This document shows, piece by piece, positions 16,326 through 25,432 of a DNA stretch of 33,500 nucleotides. Positions within the stretch are counted from its first letter, which is position 1, and each line of letters begins with the position of its first letter. The translations under genes and the position numbers were made by a program. Below the pieces are notes generated by a model. It was not told the origin of the DNA and ran no database searches. It saw only the letters and a program-made list of their open reading frames with translations. The stretch is from an uncultured Clostridia bacterium (lineage in GTDB: Bacteria > Bacillota > Clostridia > TANB77 > CAG-508), in assembly GCA_948875265.1 (NCBI GenBank), contig CAQRYF010000014.1:1-33500 (forward strand), written 5' to 3'.

Positions 16326-16537
16326 AATATAGAAAATTATCTTGATAAGGTATAGTGACTATTATTCGTTGAAAGAATATTGCAATCTACATTAATTTTA
16401 TTAGAGAGCAACAATAGCAATAACAGCGATATTTATATTAATTTATATTAATGCATGTTATAAATTATAAACTTGATGTAAGAATGTCTAAGGAATTTGA
16501 TTAAACTATAAAAAATTAGAATGACTAGTTAAGTAAC

Positions 16538-16576
16538 AACACCTCTAAAATATGCATAACATATTATAGGGGTGTT
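16538..16576 (+). promoter_or_regulatory. Hairpin enclosing the ribosome binding site of the ferritin-like gene
   Basis: AACACCTCTA (16538-16547) pairs with TAGGGGTGTT (16567-16576), ten pairs with one G-U, and an inner AATATG/CATATT stem extends it. The 3' arm contains AGGGGTG, the Shine-Dalgarno of the ATG at 16582. The mRNA could therefore hide its own ribosome site. The stretch 16326-16537 shows no gene. Confidence 0.45.
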
Positions 16577-16581
16577 AATTT

Positions 16582-17100
16582 ATGATAAACTATGAAGAAA
16601 TAAATAGAATGATGGATAAAACTTCTAAAATACCATATCCAAAAATACCAGATTTATATCCTAACTCAAGATATGCAAGAATGATACAAGAAGACTTTGC
16701 AGGAAAAGATGGAGAACTTACTGCTATAACTCAATATATATATGAACATATTAACTTTTCAGATAAAGAAAAATTGAGTTTAGTATTAAAAAGAATTGCG
16801 ATAGAAGAAATGAGACACTTAGACATTTTAGGAGAGATAATAAAAAAGCTAGGAGGAAAAGCACATTACATAAATAGTAATGAAGATCAATGGACAGCAA
16901 AAAATGTAAATTACAATATAGAAAATTTAAAAGAAATAATGAGATATAATATATTGTCAGAAGAAAAAGCAATAATGGGATATAGAAAAGCAATGAGATA
17001 TACAAATAATATACAATTAAGAAGAGTTTTTGAAAGAATAATTATAGACGAAAATATGCATAAAGAAATATTTAAAAGTATTTTAGAAGGAATGAATTAG
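16582..17100 (+). CDS. Ferritin-like di-iron protein of the rubrerythrin superfamily
   Basis: 172 residues predicted as a four-helix bundle. Candidate di-iron ligands are Glu45 (GELTAI), Glu76 and His79 (EEMRH), Glu127/128 (SEEKAIMGY), and Glu157 with His160 (DENMH). The two ExxH motifs are the signature of ferritin-like rubrerythrins. There is no C-terminal rubredoxin domain, so electron transfer would need a partner. The likely role is peroxide or oxygen handling, or metal storage, in the cytoplasm of an anaerobe. The ribosome site lies in a hairpin. Its TAG stop lies at the left edge of the 29-bp inverted repeat at 17099. Confidence 0.8.
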   Translation: MINYEEINRMMDKTSKIPYPKIPDLYPNSRYARMIQEDFAGKDGELTAITQYIYEHINFSDKEKLSLVLKRIAIEEMRHLDILGEIIKKLGGKAHYINSNEDQWTAKNVNYNIENLKEIMRYNILSEEKAIMGYRKAMRYTNNIQLRRVFERIIIDENMHKEIFKSILEGMN

Positions 17101-17170
17101 GATTTTAGGGACGGAGGAAAAAATCATTTGTTTCACAAAACATGATTTTTTCCTCCGTCCCTAAAATCCT
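17099..17170. repeat. Perfect 29-bp inverted repeat between convergent genes
   Basis: The arms 17099-17127 and 17142-17170 are exact reverse complements, and the loop adds GTTT/AAAC. The core is GGGACGGAGGAAAAAATCAT. Its outer ends fall in the stop codons of both flanking genes. It works well as a bidirectional terminator; the size and GC-rich GGGACGG core suggest a MITE- or REP-like mobile hairpin common in Clostridia. Confidence 0.85.
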
Positions 17171-19436
17171 ATTGAAAGACATTAAACAACCAATTAAAAT
17201 GAGTTAATCCTATGAAAAATAATATACTCATTGAAATTGCTATAGATAATCTATATATAGAAAAGGGAAGTTTTGTGTTTTCGCTTTTTCTTGATTTTGA
17301 AAGTACAAATAGTAAAGTTAATGCACAAATTCCTGTAATAATTATACTTAAACTAGAGAAATATGAATCAGTTATAATATTAAATTTATTTAATATAGTT
17401 AATATTGCAATAGCTATAATTACCATACTAGCAGTAGGGAGAGATTTTGAAATTATATTTTTAAAAAATTTACCTTTAACTCGTTCTTTATTAGGTTCTA
17501 ATGCTAACATAAAAGACGGTATTCCTATGGTTACAACACTAATTAAAGTTAATTGAATAGGCATGAATGGATAGGATTCTCCTACAAATATAAATAATAC
17601 TGCTAAAAATATAGAGTATATAGTTTTGACTAAGAACAGAGAAGCTGAACGTCCAATATTATTAATAGTTCTTCTTCCTTCAGCAACTACTTTTGGCATA
17701 GAGGCAAAGTTGGAGTCTAGTAAAACTAATTGAGATATGTTTTTAGTAGCATCACTACCATTTGCCATTGCTATGCTACAGTCAGAAGCCTTTAAAGCTA
17801 AGACATCATTAACACCATCTCCTGTCATAGCAACTGTTTTGCCATTTTTTTGAAGAGCTTCAACTAAGAGTTTTTTCTGAACAGGGGATACTCGTCCAAA
17901 AATAGTATAATTAGTTACTATATTAGAAATATCATCATCTTCTTTTAAGGTAGACATATCAATATATTTTTTATAATCTTGAATACCAACTTGTTTTGCA
18001 ATTTTAGAAACAGTTATAGGATTATCTCCAGAAATTATTTTTATATCAACACCTTGCTTTTTGAAATATTTTATAGTATCACTAGCTTCTTTTCTTATTT
18101 TATCTAATATCAAAATAAATCCTATTAATTCAATATTGTCTGGTAATTGTTTATTATTAAAAGCATTGTTAGAATGTGCTAATACTAAAACTCTATAGTC
18201 TTTATTATATTTTTTAAGTTCATCTGTATAATTATTAAAATTATTTTTTAAAACAAACTCTGGAGCTCCTATTATATAAGTACCTACATTTTTATAATTA
18301 ATTCCTGACCACTTTGATTTTGAATTAAATGGTATTTTAGTATTTACAATAAATTCATTAGAAATGTTTGTAAAATAGTTTTTAATTGCTTTAATAGTAG
18401 AGTTTTCATCTTCTGATGATTTTGCAATATTTGCTAAAATATTTGACATATCATCTTTAGTAGAATTAATTGGAATAAAGTTTTTTACTTCCATAGAACC
18501 TTCTGTTAAAGTACCAGTTTTATCTAAACATAGAGTATCAATTCTAGCTAAAGTTTCGATACAATACAATTCTTGGACTAAAACTTTAGATTTAGATAAT
18601 CGAATAACACTAACTGCTAAAACTGTACTAGTAAGAAGCACTAAACCTTCTGGAATCATACCAATTATTGCAGCTACAGATTTTACAACAGCATCTTGAA
18701 AGGTATTACCATCAACATTTAATTGAGTATAAAAAAGTAAACTACCAATTGGAATAATTGCAAATGTTATGTATTTAATAATTTTCTTTAAAGAATTTAT
18801 TATCTCAGAATTTATTTTTTTGACGTATTTAGCACCACTAGAAATTTTATAAGTATAATTGTCTTCTCCAACATGTTCAACTTTAGCAATACATTTACCG
18901 CTTATGATATAGCTTCCAGATAAAATCATATCTCCAGGAACTTTTGTAACACTGTCTTGTTCACCAGTAATAAAAGATTCGTTAACTAAAACTTCACCAC
19001 TTTTAACAATACAATCAGTTGGAATTTGATTTCCAGTACTAAATTCTATTATATCATCTAAAACAATATCATAAATTGAAACTTCTTCTTTTTTACTGTT
19101 ACGAATAACTTTAGCTTTAGAAACTGCTAAAAGCGAAAGTTTATCAACCACTCGTTTAGAATGTATTTCTTGAATAGTGCTAATAGCAGTATTTATAATA
19201 ACAACTCCAAGAAAAAGCATGTTTTTATAGGAACCAACACTAAAAACAGCTATTGCTAAAATTAAATTTATAAAATTAAATAAAGTAAAAAAATTGTCAA
19301 ATAAAATACGTTTAATACTTTTGGTTTGAACAGAAGTATCATAATTAAATAGATATTCTTCTTTTCTTTGTAAAACTTGTTTATTTGTTAATCCATTTGA
19401 AATATTGGGATTAAATCGTTCAATTGTTTGTTTCAT
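17169..19436 (-). CDS. P-type cation-transporting ATPase, P2/CtpE-like
   Basis: 755 residues with four N-terminal membrane helices, the actuator and catalytic domains, and a C-terminal membrane block. The phosphorylation site is Asp305 in LCLDKTGTLT. The actuator loop reads TGEQDS (157-162) where TGES is usual. Membrane helix 4 has IPEGLVLL (261-268), the PEGL motif of calcium-type P2 pumps, and the hinge is MTGDGVNDVLALKASD. No N-terminal metal-binding CxxC motif occurs, so a heavy-metal pump is unlikely. The overall pattern resembles CtpE-type ATPases, reported as calcium transporters in mycobacteria; the ion here is inferred. It is convergent with the ferritin-like gene, sharing the 17099 inverted repeat. 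AAGGTG precedes the ATG. Confidence 0.88.
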   Translation of the reverse strand: MKQTIERFNPNISNGLTNKQVLQRKEEYLFNYDTSVQTKSIKRILFDNFFTLFNFINLILAIAVFSVGSYKNMLFLGVVIINTAISTIQEIHSKRVVDKLSLLAVSKAKVIRNSKKEEVSIYDIVLDDIIEFSTGNQIPTDCIVKSGEVLVNESFITGEQDSVTKVPGDMILSGSYIISGKCIAKVEHVGEDNYTYKISSGAKYVKKINSEIINSLKKIIKYITFAIIPIGSLLFYTQLNVDGNTFQDAVVKSVAAIIGMIPEGLVLLTSTVLAVSVIRLSKSKVLVQELYCIETLARIDTLCLDKTGTLTEGSMEVKNFIPINSTKDDMSNILANIAKSSEDENSTIKAIKNYFTNISNEFIVNTKIPFNSKSKWSGINYKNVGTYIIGAPEFVLKNNFNNYTDELKKYNKDYRVLVLAHSNNAFNNKQLPDNIELIGFILILDKIRKEASDTIKYFKKQGVDIKIISGDNPITVSKIAKQVGIQDYKKYIDMSTLKEDDDISNIVTNYTIFGRVSPVQKKLLVEALQKNGKTVAMTGDGVNDVLALKASDCSIAMANGSDATKNISQLVLLDSNFASMPKVVAEGRRTINNIGRSASLFLVKTIYSIFLAVLFIFVGESYPFMPIQLTLISVVTIGIPSFMLALEPNKERVKGKFFKNIISKSLPTASMVIIAIAILTILNKFNIITDSYFSSLSIIITGICALTLLFVLSKSRKSENTKLPFSIYRLSIAISMSILFFIGLTHFNWLFNVFQ

Positions 19437-19527
19437 ATATACACCTTCTTATTAATGTAATAAATTTTATCATAATGCTATATAAAAGTCTATAAATCCA
19501 ATTATATTAATAAAAAGTTAAGAAAGA

Positions 19528-19552
19528 GGATTTGGGGCCAGGTTTCAAATCC
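19528..19552. repeat. Small hairpin next to the ORF6N remnant
   Basis: GGATTTG and CAAATCC pair around an 11-base loop containing GGCCAGG. No gene is seen in 19437-19551. Confidence 0.35.
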
Positions 19553-19674
19553 CTATAAAATCAGAAGACTTGAGGTCACAAATTGTGACCGCCTCAAATG
19601 TATTAGAAAATAAAGTTAGAAATAAAAAATATTTACCATATGCATTTACAGAAACTACTACTAAATTTGCATAA
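19552..19674 (+). pseudogene. Remnant of an ORF6N-domain protein
   Basis: An open stretch without a start reads SEDLRSQIVTASNVLENK, then VRNKKYLPYAFTE and ends TTTKFA. LRSQIVTS and LPYAFTEQG are the hallmarks of ORF6N domains, found in phage- and transfer-associated DNA-binding or antirepressor-type proteins. Both flanks of the domain are missing. The SQIVT codons form a palindrome (19574-19590), GGTCACAA-A-TTGTGACC, comparable with the one in the RhuM gene. Confidence 0.7.
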
Positions 19675-19758
19675 TACAAGAAAACGTGATATTATTAACA
19701 TAATAGCAAAAGCTATGTTGAAACCGTTATAAAATTATTACTTAAGGAGGTATAAACT

Positions 19759-20799
19759 ATGCAACGGTATGGAAAAATTGTGCTTGAGGCAGAAAAGGGT
19801 ATAACATTTGATGTCTCAGAGGGAACAAGTGGAGAGTTAATCATCAGAGCTCTGAACATTGTTTCAAATAATGTTTATTCGGAGCTTCCAACTGTATCAG
19901 CTGGGGAATATGCAGAGGTTTTATCTGTGTATACAGATAATAATGGAAACAGAGCAGTAGTTCCAGAAGGCTGGACAGTGTCTGGAGTACCAAAGGAGAA
20001 TATCATTTGGGGAATTGATGTGGGTTTAGTTATCTATCATATTCCAAAGGAAAAAGTAAGTGGTATTAACTGGCAAGATTCAGATGAGGTTGAAACTTTG
20101 ATGAGAACATATGATCAATTTGTATGGACTCCAGTAGGATTGCTGACAGCTAATGGTACGCTTGACGGAATTCACTTCAACGAAAAATTTGGTAGAATGA
20201 ATTATCGGAATGCGACATTTTCAAAAAGTGCATTTCATGAACCATTAGTTGGAGAACTTCTTTCTCAGAAGGAAAGTGTCGATAAGTATGGTGGATATTA
20301 TAGTTCTCGCTATGATATTTCTAAAGACAAAGAGACTGGAAAACCAAGGTCTGTAAAAGGTGCAGATTCTTGGACGAATATCGATTTTTTAACTGCAAAA
20401 GAGGTTGCAAGTACTATGGTAAAAAGCAAAACAGTTACAAGTCATTTGATGTATGGAGCTGAATATGATACTCGAGAGAAATGGGTAATTGAGTCTGGTA
20501 CAGTAACTACTAAGGAGATTGCAGAGGATTCAACAGAATTGGGAAACTACTATAATAACAAGAATTATCCAAGTAGAATAGTTAAAACAGGAGAAGATGG
20601 ATGTATAAATAACATCTATGGATTTGCAGGTAATGTGGATGAATGGACACAAGAATGGAACAGTAGTTCATGCCGTGTTATCCGTGGTGGCTGTTGCAAC
20701 TATGGTGGTAACTATTGTCCTGTCGCCTTTCGCATTTTCTTCAGTCCTAATGACGGCTATGGCTGCACTGGTTTTCGTGCCACGCTTTATATTAAGTAG
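19759..20799 (+). CDS. DGR-type variable protein with C-type lectin/FGE-sulfatase fold
   Basis: 346 residues after AAGGAGG. There is no signal peptide or membrane segment. The N-terminal about 110 residues are not recognised. From FVWTPVGLL (about 115) to the end the protein follows the formylglycine-generating-enzyme-like C-type lectin fold, with KYGGYYSSRYDIS, NNIYGFAGNVDEWTQEW, RVIRGGC and TGFRATLYIK. The last 42 residues look like a DGR variable region: Asn-type positions appear as Tyr, Gly, Ile, Phe, Asp and Cys, mostly in codons ending in C or T, between the constant RVIRGG and GFRA blocks. The gene is visibly more GC-rich than its neighbours, indicating transfer. No reverse transcriptase or template repeat is in the window. 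Ligand unknown. Confidence 0.85.
   Translation: MQRYGKIVLEAEKGITFDVSEGTSGELIIRALNIVSNNVYSELPTVSAGEYAEVLSVYTDNNGNRAVVPEGWTVSGVPKENIIWGIDVGLVIYHIPKEKVSGINWQDSDEVETLMRTYDQFVWTPVGLLTANGTLDGIHFNEKFGRMNYRNATFSKSAFHEPLVGELLSQKESVDKYGGYYSSRYDISKDKETGKPRSVKGADSWTNIDFLTAKEVASTMVKSKTVTSHLMYGAEYDTREKWVIESGTVTTKEIAEDSTELGNYYNNKNYPSRIVKTGEDGCINNIYGFAGNVDEWTQEWNSSSCRVIRGGCCNYGGNYCPVAFRIFFSPNDGYGCTGFRATLYIK
20671..20796 (+). other. Candidate DGR variable region (VR)
   Basis: Codons 305-346 of the lectin-fold gene. The altered positions are codons such as TGT, TGC, TAT, GGT, ATT, TTC, GAC and GGC where relatives carry AAC/AAT-type codons. This is expected from adenine-directed mutagenic homing. The invariant 3' block GGTTTTCGTGCC (20770-20781) would be the homing-initiation end. 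Confidence 0.75.
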
Positions 20800-20849
20800 C
20801 ACTGACCACTGTAAAACTATCCTAATTTGTTTCCAAAAGCAGATGGAGG

Positions 20850-20882
20850 GAGAGAACTTTGAAAATTCAAAGTCTCTCTTTT
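20850..20882 (+). terminator. Terminator after the DGR-type gene
   Basis: GAGAGAACTTTGAA and TTCAAAGTCTCTC pair with one bulged A, followed by a T run. Confidence 0.75.
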
Positions 20883-20883
20883 A

Positions 20884-20923
20884 TTATATTATAGGAAAGT
20901 TCTCTGAACTTCCTATAATATAA
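20884..20923. repeat. Second long hairpin after the DGR-type gene
   Basis: An 18-bp stem with one bulged A and a TCT loop, 20884-20902 with 20906-20923, core TATAGGAA/TTCCTATA. With the preceding hairpin it could form a cruciform, as reported downstream of some DGR variable regions. Confidence 0.6.
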
Positions 20924-20976
20924 AGCATTCCACAAAAAATTCTTTCAGAATTTTCGCAGGTGAACAAAGACGTGGC

Positions 20977-21093
20977 ATGAAGTGTAATCTAAAAGGTCAT
21001 AAAATTTTAATCATGTCACTTTTGTTCTGTGAAGGAGAAGCACTAGAGAAAGTAATTGAAAGAGCATTTGGAAACTATGTGTTAAAAAAATAA
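20977..21093 (+). other. Short open frame, unrecognised, possibly a remnant
   Basis: A 38-codon frame beginning MKCNLKGHKILIMSLLFC and ending ERAFGNYVLKK. The frame stays open upstream without a start through FRIFAGEQRRG. No ribosome binding site is visible, so I treat it as a probable remnant. I do not recognise a family. Confidence 0.25.
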
Positions 21094-21149
21094 TGGTATT
21101 TAATGAGATAATATGTTATAATACACACAATAGGACACAGGAGGCGAAG

Positions 21150-24100
21150 ATGAGTAAGGTTAATTGGACTGATGAACAAAAACAGGCTATTTATGAAGAT
21201 GGTTCTAATATATTGGTTGCGGCTGCTGCTCGGTAGTGGTAAGACTGCTGTATTGGTTGAGAGAGTTATAAATAAGATTATAAATGAAGATGTTGATATA
21301 GATAAGTTGCTAGTGGTGACTTTTACAAATAGCGCTGCTTCTGAGATGAGAGAAAGGGTGTTGGATGCAATATATAAAAAATTAGAAGAAGAGCCAGAAA
21401 ATAGTAAATTACAAAGGCAAATAACTTTAATTAATAAAGCAAGTATTTGTACAATTGACTCATTCTGCTTGGAAATAGTAAGAAATAATTTTTATGAATT
21501 AGAGAATATTTCTCCAAATTTTAGGATAGCAGATACAACAGAAATTGAATTATTAAAACAAGAAGTGATAGAAGAGATTTTTGAACAAAAATATGAAGAT
21601 GAAAACGAAGATTTTATTAAATTACTTAGTACATATACAAGCTATAGAGATGATACACCTTTAAAAGATATCATATTAAAGATATATTCATATATACAAA
21701 GTAATCCATTCCCAAAACAATGGCTTGAATCGAAAGTTGAGATGTTTAATTTAAAAGATAAGCTTAATGAAGATTTTAGTAAAACACCTTGGGGTGAAGT
21801 GTTATTAGAGGACATTGATGATGAATTAATTGATTGTATTTCTACATTAAAAGATGTAGAAGAAAGTCTTCAATATGAACCAGAGCTAGAAAAATATTTA
21901 CAAACAATTCAAGATGATATAGATAAATTACAACTACTTAGAAAAGGGTTAGAAAGTTGGGATAAAGCATTTGATATATATCAAACATTAAGTTTTATGA
22001 CATGGCCAAGAAAGAAGATTGATTCAGATATAAAAGACCAGGCAAAAATTGTTAGAGATGATGTTAAGAAAAAACTAACAAGGAAATTAGATAAAATATT
22101 AATATCTAATTCAAAAGAAGCAAATCAAGATATATATGATATGTATACAACTCTTGTAAAATTAAAAAATATAATCTTAGAGTTCTCTATAGAATTTTCA
22201 AAAAGAAAAAGAGAAAAGAATATAGTAGATTTTAATGATGTTGAACATTTTGCATTAGAAATACTATTAAAACAAAATGAAGCTGGAGCAGTAGAAAGAA
22301 CAGAAGTGGCAAAAAGATATCAAGATAAATATGAGGAAATTGCCATAGACGAGTATCAAGATAGTAACTTGGTTCAAGAATATATATTAACAGCGGTATC
22401 AAAGGAAAATAATATATTTATGGTGGGAGATGTTAAACAAAGTATATATAAATTTAGACAAGCTATGCCAGAATTGTTTTTAAATAAATATAAAACATAT
22501 AAAAATAAAGAGAATAGAAATATAGATGAAAATTTAAAAATACAATTATTTAAGAACTTTAGAAGTAGAGATAATATATTAAAAGTAACTAATCTGATTT
22601 TTGAAGATATAATGAGTAATGTATTAGGAGATATAGATTATAACAAAGAAGAGTATTTAAATTTAGGTGCAAGTTATGAGGAAATAGAGCAGGATTTAAA
22701 AACAGAAATAAATATTATAAATACAAAACAAATGGAAGAGGAAGACAAGTATATAAAACAACAAGAAGAAAAAGAAAGTGAAAATCATACTAACGAAGAT
22801 AGTGAAACAGAAGAAAGAATTGAAGATATTGAATTAGAAGCTAGATTTGTGGCTAATAGAATAAAAGAGCTTATTGATAATAAATTTCAAGTATGGGATA
22901 GAAAGAAAAATGAGTTTAGAAATATTGAGTATAGGGATATAGTTATTTTATTACGTGCAACATCTAATACTGCCCCTATATATGAACAGGAAATATTAAA
23001 TTTAGATATGCCAGTATTTTCTGATAGTTCACAAGAATATCTAGAATCTATTGAGATACAAACAATAATGTCTTTATTAAAAATAATAGATAATCCTATA
23101 CAAGATATACCATTAGTAACAGTGTTAAGATCAAACATAGGAAAATTTACAGATGATGAGTTAGTAGAAATACGCTTATCAGATAAATATGATGATTTTT
23201 ATACTTGTATGCAAAAGGCTAAAGTAGATGTAAACAGTAACTTAAAAGAAAAAATACAAAACTTTTTAGATAATTTAGATAAATGGAGAAAAGAACAAGA
23301 GTATTTGGCTTTAGATGAACTAATATGGAAGATATATTCTGATACAGGATATTATAATTATGTAGGTTTAATGCCAAATGGTGAATTAAGACAAGCAAAT
23401 CTAAAGATGTTATTTGAAAGAGCAAAACAATATGAAACAGCAAGTTTTAAGGGGTTATACAATTTTATTAATTTTATAGAAAAGCTAAGATTAAGTAGTG
23501 GAGACTTGGGGTCAGCTAAGATTATTGGAGAAAATGATAATGTAATTAGAATAATGAGTATACACAAAAGTAAAGGGTTAGAATTTCCAGTTGTGTTTTT
23601 ATCTAGTACAGGTAAACAATTTAATTTAATGGATTTAAATAACAATATATTATTACATCAAGATATGGGAATAGGAGTAAAATATATTGATTATGAAAAA
23701 CAAGTACAATATGATACTTTAACTAAAGCAGCAATAAGAAATAAAACTTTAACAGAAACTTTATCAGAAGAAATGAGAATATTATATGTTGCTTTAACAA
23801 GGGCCAAGGAAAAATTAATTATAACAGGAATTGCAAAAGATTTTGAGAAAGACCTAGAAAAAATGAAAATACAGGTAAACAGATATTCTAAAAGTTGTAA
23901 TAAAATTAATCCTATTTTAATTAAGAAATATAAAAAATATCTTGATTGGATTATGCTAGTTTATTTATATGAACAAAACAATGTAGACGATTTAATTGCA
24001 TTAAATGTATTTAATAAAAAAGAAGTTATAAATACATTTAAAACTATAGAGAAAGAAGAATTTGATATTTATGAATTTTTAAATAGTAAGGATATATCTA

Positions 24101-24840
24101 AAGAAGAAATAAATAAAATTAAAGAGATTTTAGAGTTTAGATATAAATATCAATTAGCAACAACAATACCTACAAAGACATCAGTTACTAAAATTAAACA
24201 AATGCAAATTGAAAATATAAACAAACAAGAAATGCATAATAACATTAATAATAATGATGATGAAAACAGAAATGGAGAGATTAGTTTTCCTATTCCTAAT
24301 TTTGCAAAAGATAGTAAGGAAGAAAAATTAACTGGAGCTCAAAAAGGGACTTTAATTCATTTATGTATGCAAAGGCTAGATGAAAAGCAAGAATATGATT
24401 TGGATAAAATAAAAGATTTGATTAATGAATTAAGGAATAAGCAAATAATTACTGAGAAAGAAGCGGAAAGTATTAATCCATATAAAATATTAGAATTTAC
24501 TAAATCAAAGATATGGAAAGAATTAAAAGAAGCAAAAGAAGTATTTAAAGAAAAACCTTTCTATATAAATATACCAGCAAAAGAAATATATAAAGAAGAT
24601 ATAGAAGAAGAGGTCTTAGTACAAGGAATTATAGATTTATATTATATTGATAAAAATGACAATTTAGTTCTTCTAGATTACAAAACAGATTATGTAGAAA
24701 AAGGGAAAGAGGAAGAATTGGTAAATAAATACAAAAAACAATTAGAGTTATATAAAGATGCATTAGAAAGTTCTTTAAATAGAAAAGTAGATAAGATATA
24801 CATTTATTCTGTATATCTTGGAAAAGAAATAATTATGTAA
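21150..24840 (+). pseudogene. addA: Helicase-nuclease subunit AddA with one extra base in Walker A
   Basis: From ATG 21150 (AGGAGG upstream) the protein reads SKVNWTDEQKQAIYEDGSN, then ILVAAAA, and ends at TAG because of one extra base near 21231. Without that C the reading is AAAAGSGKTAVLVERV, the exact AddA Walker A. The rest is open: DEYQDSN (motif II), NFRSR, IMSIHKSKGLEFPVVFLSS (V), VALTRAKEKLIITG (VI), and the C-terminal nuclease with QGIIDLYYID, LLDYKTD and QLELY. The corrected length is 1229 residues, normal for AddA, which with AddB processes double-strand breaks for recombination. addB, usually just upstream, is not in the window. Sequencing error or a fresh mutation is more likely than old decay. 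The internal ATG at 21172 is out of frame before the lesion. Confidence 0.9.
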
Positions 24841-24856
24841 AATAATACCATAATAC

Positions 24857-24885
24857 TTGATAAAACAGGCAATTTTTGCTATAAT
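24857..24885 (+). promoter_or_regulatory. Promoter for the small membrane protein gene
   Basis: TTGATA (24857-24862), a 17-bp spacer and TATAAT (24880-24885), 35 bases before the next start. Confidence 0.6.
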
Positions 24886-24919
24886 AGTACTAGTTTAAAA
24901 TAGAAATGGAGAAATAAAC

Positions 24920-25372
24920 ATGGATAGAATGAAAACATTCCTAAAATATGCTTTATGGGTAGTTGCATTTGCAATACTTTCAGAATTTTTGATAAATGTA
25001 GGACTAAATTCAATGTATAAACAGATAGAAAGAAAAGATGAAATACAACAAGTACAGATACAACAAGCAGAGGCAACTCTTGTAAATGGTAGAATGAAGG
25101 GAACTATAGATACAACAAATATAGATAAACAATATGTTAGAATTGATTTATTCTCAAAAAGAGGAGTATTCTTAGGAAAGAAATATATACAATTACAAAA
25201 AGCTCAAAGTAAACAAGATTTTAGTATATATTTTGAATTAGAAGATGTAAAATCTTACCAAGTATCTTTAGTTAATGAAAAAGAAGAAGGAGAATTAGAA
25301 TTAATACCTAAAGAATGGACAAAGCCTGAAATAATACTTGCTACAGCAATAACATTATTAATATTTTGGTAA
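24920..25372 (+). CDS. Small membrane-anchored protein of unknown function
   Basis: 150 residues. A membrane segment lies at about residues 7-28, followed by a charged, Gln-rich stretch (IERKDEIQQVQIQQAE), a beta-rich middle (YVRIDLFSKRGVFLGKKYI) and a second hydrophobic stretch at the extreme C-terminus (IILATAITLLIFW). The middle would then face outward between two membrane anchors. I do not recognise the family. It has its own promoter and ribosome site (ATGGAG) and ends at a terminator shared with the next convergent gene. Confidence 0.7.
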   Translation: MDRMKTFLKYALWVVAFAILSEFLINVGLNSMYKQIERKDEIQQVQIQQAEATLVNGRMKGTIDTTNIDKQYVRIDLFSKRGVFLGKKYIQLQKAQSKQDFSIYFELEDVKSYQVSLVNEKEEGELELIPKEWTKPEIILATAITLLIFW

Positions 25373-25388
25373 TAAAATTTTAGAAAAT

Positions 25389-25429
25389 AAAAATAGGCAG
25401 TATATAAAATTAATATACTACCTATTTTT
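25389..25429. terminator. Bidirectional terminator
   Basis: AAAAATAGG/CCTATTTTT and AGTATAT/ATATACT pair around a short loop, with A and T runs at both ends, between convergent genes. Confidence 0.8.
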
Positions 25430-25432
25430 CTG

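Noticed and set aside
19536..19554. A tRNA T-arm (GGTTTCAAATCC)
   Set aside because: No acceptor, D or anticodon arm is present; the bases belong to a small hairpin.
20618..20923. A 101-codon frame overlapping the end of the DGR-type gene
   Set aside because: It is an out-of-frame shadow of the variable protein and continues through two hairpins.
21150..21245. Programmed frameshift in addA
   Set aside because: No slippery heptamer or downstream pseudoknot is seen, and AddA is not known to use recoding.
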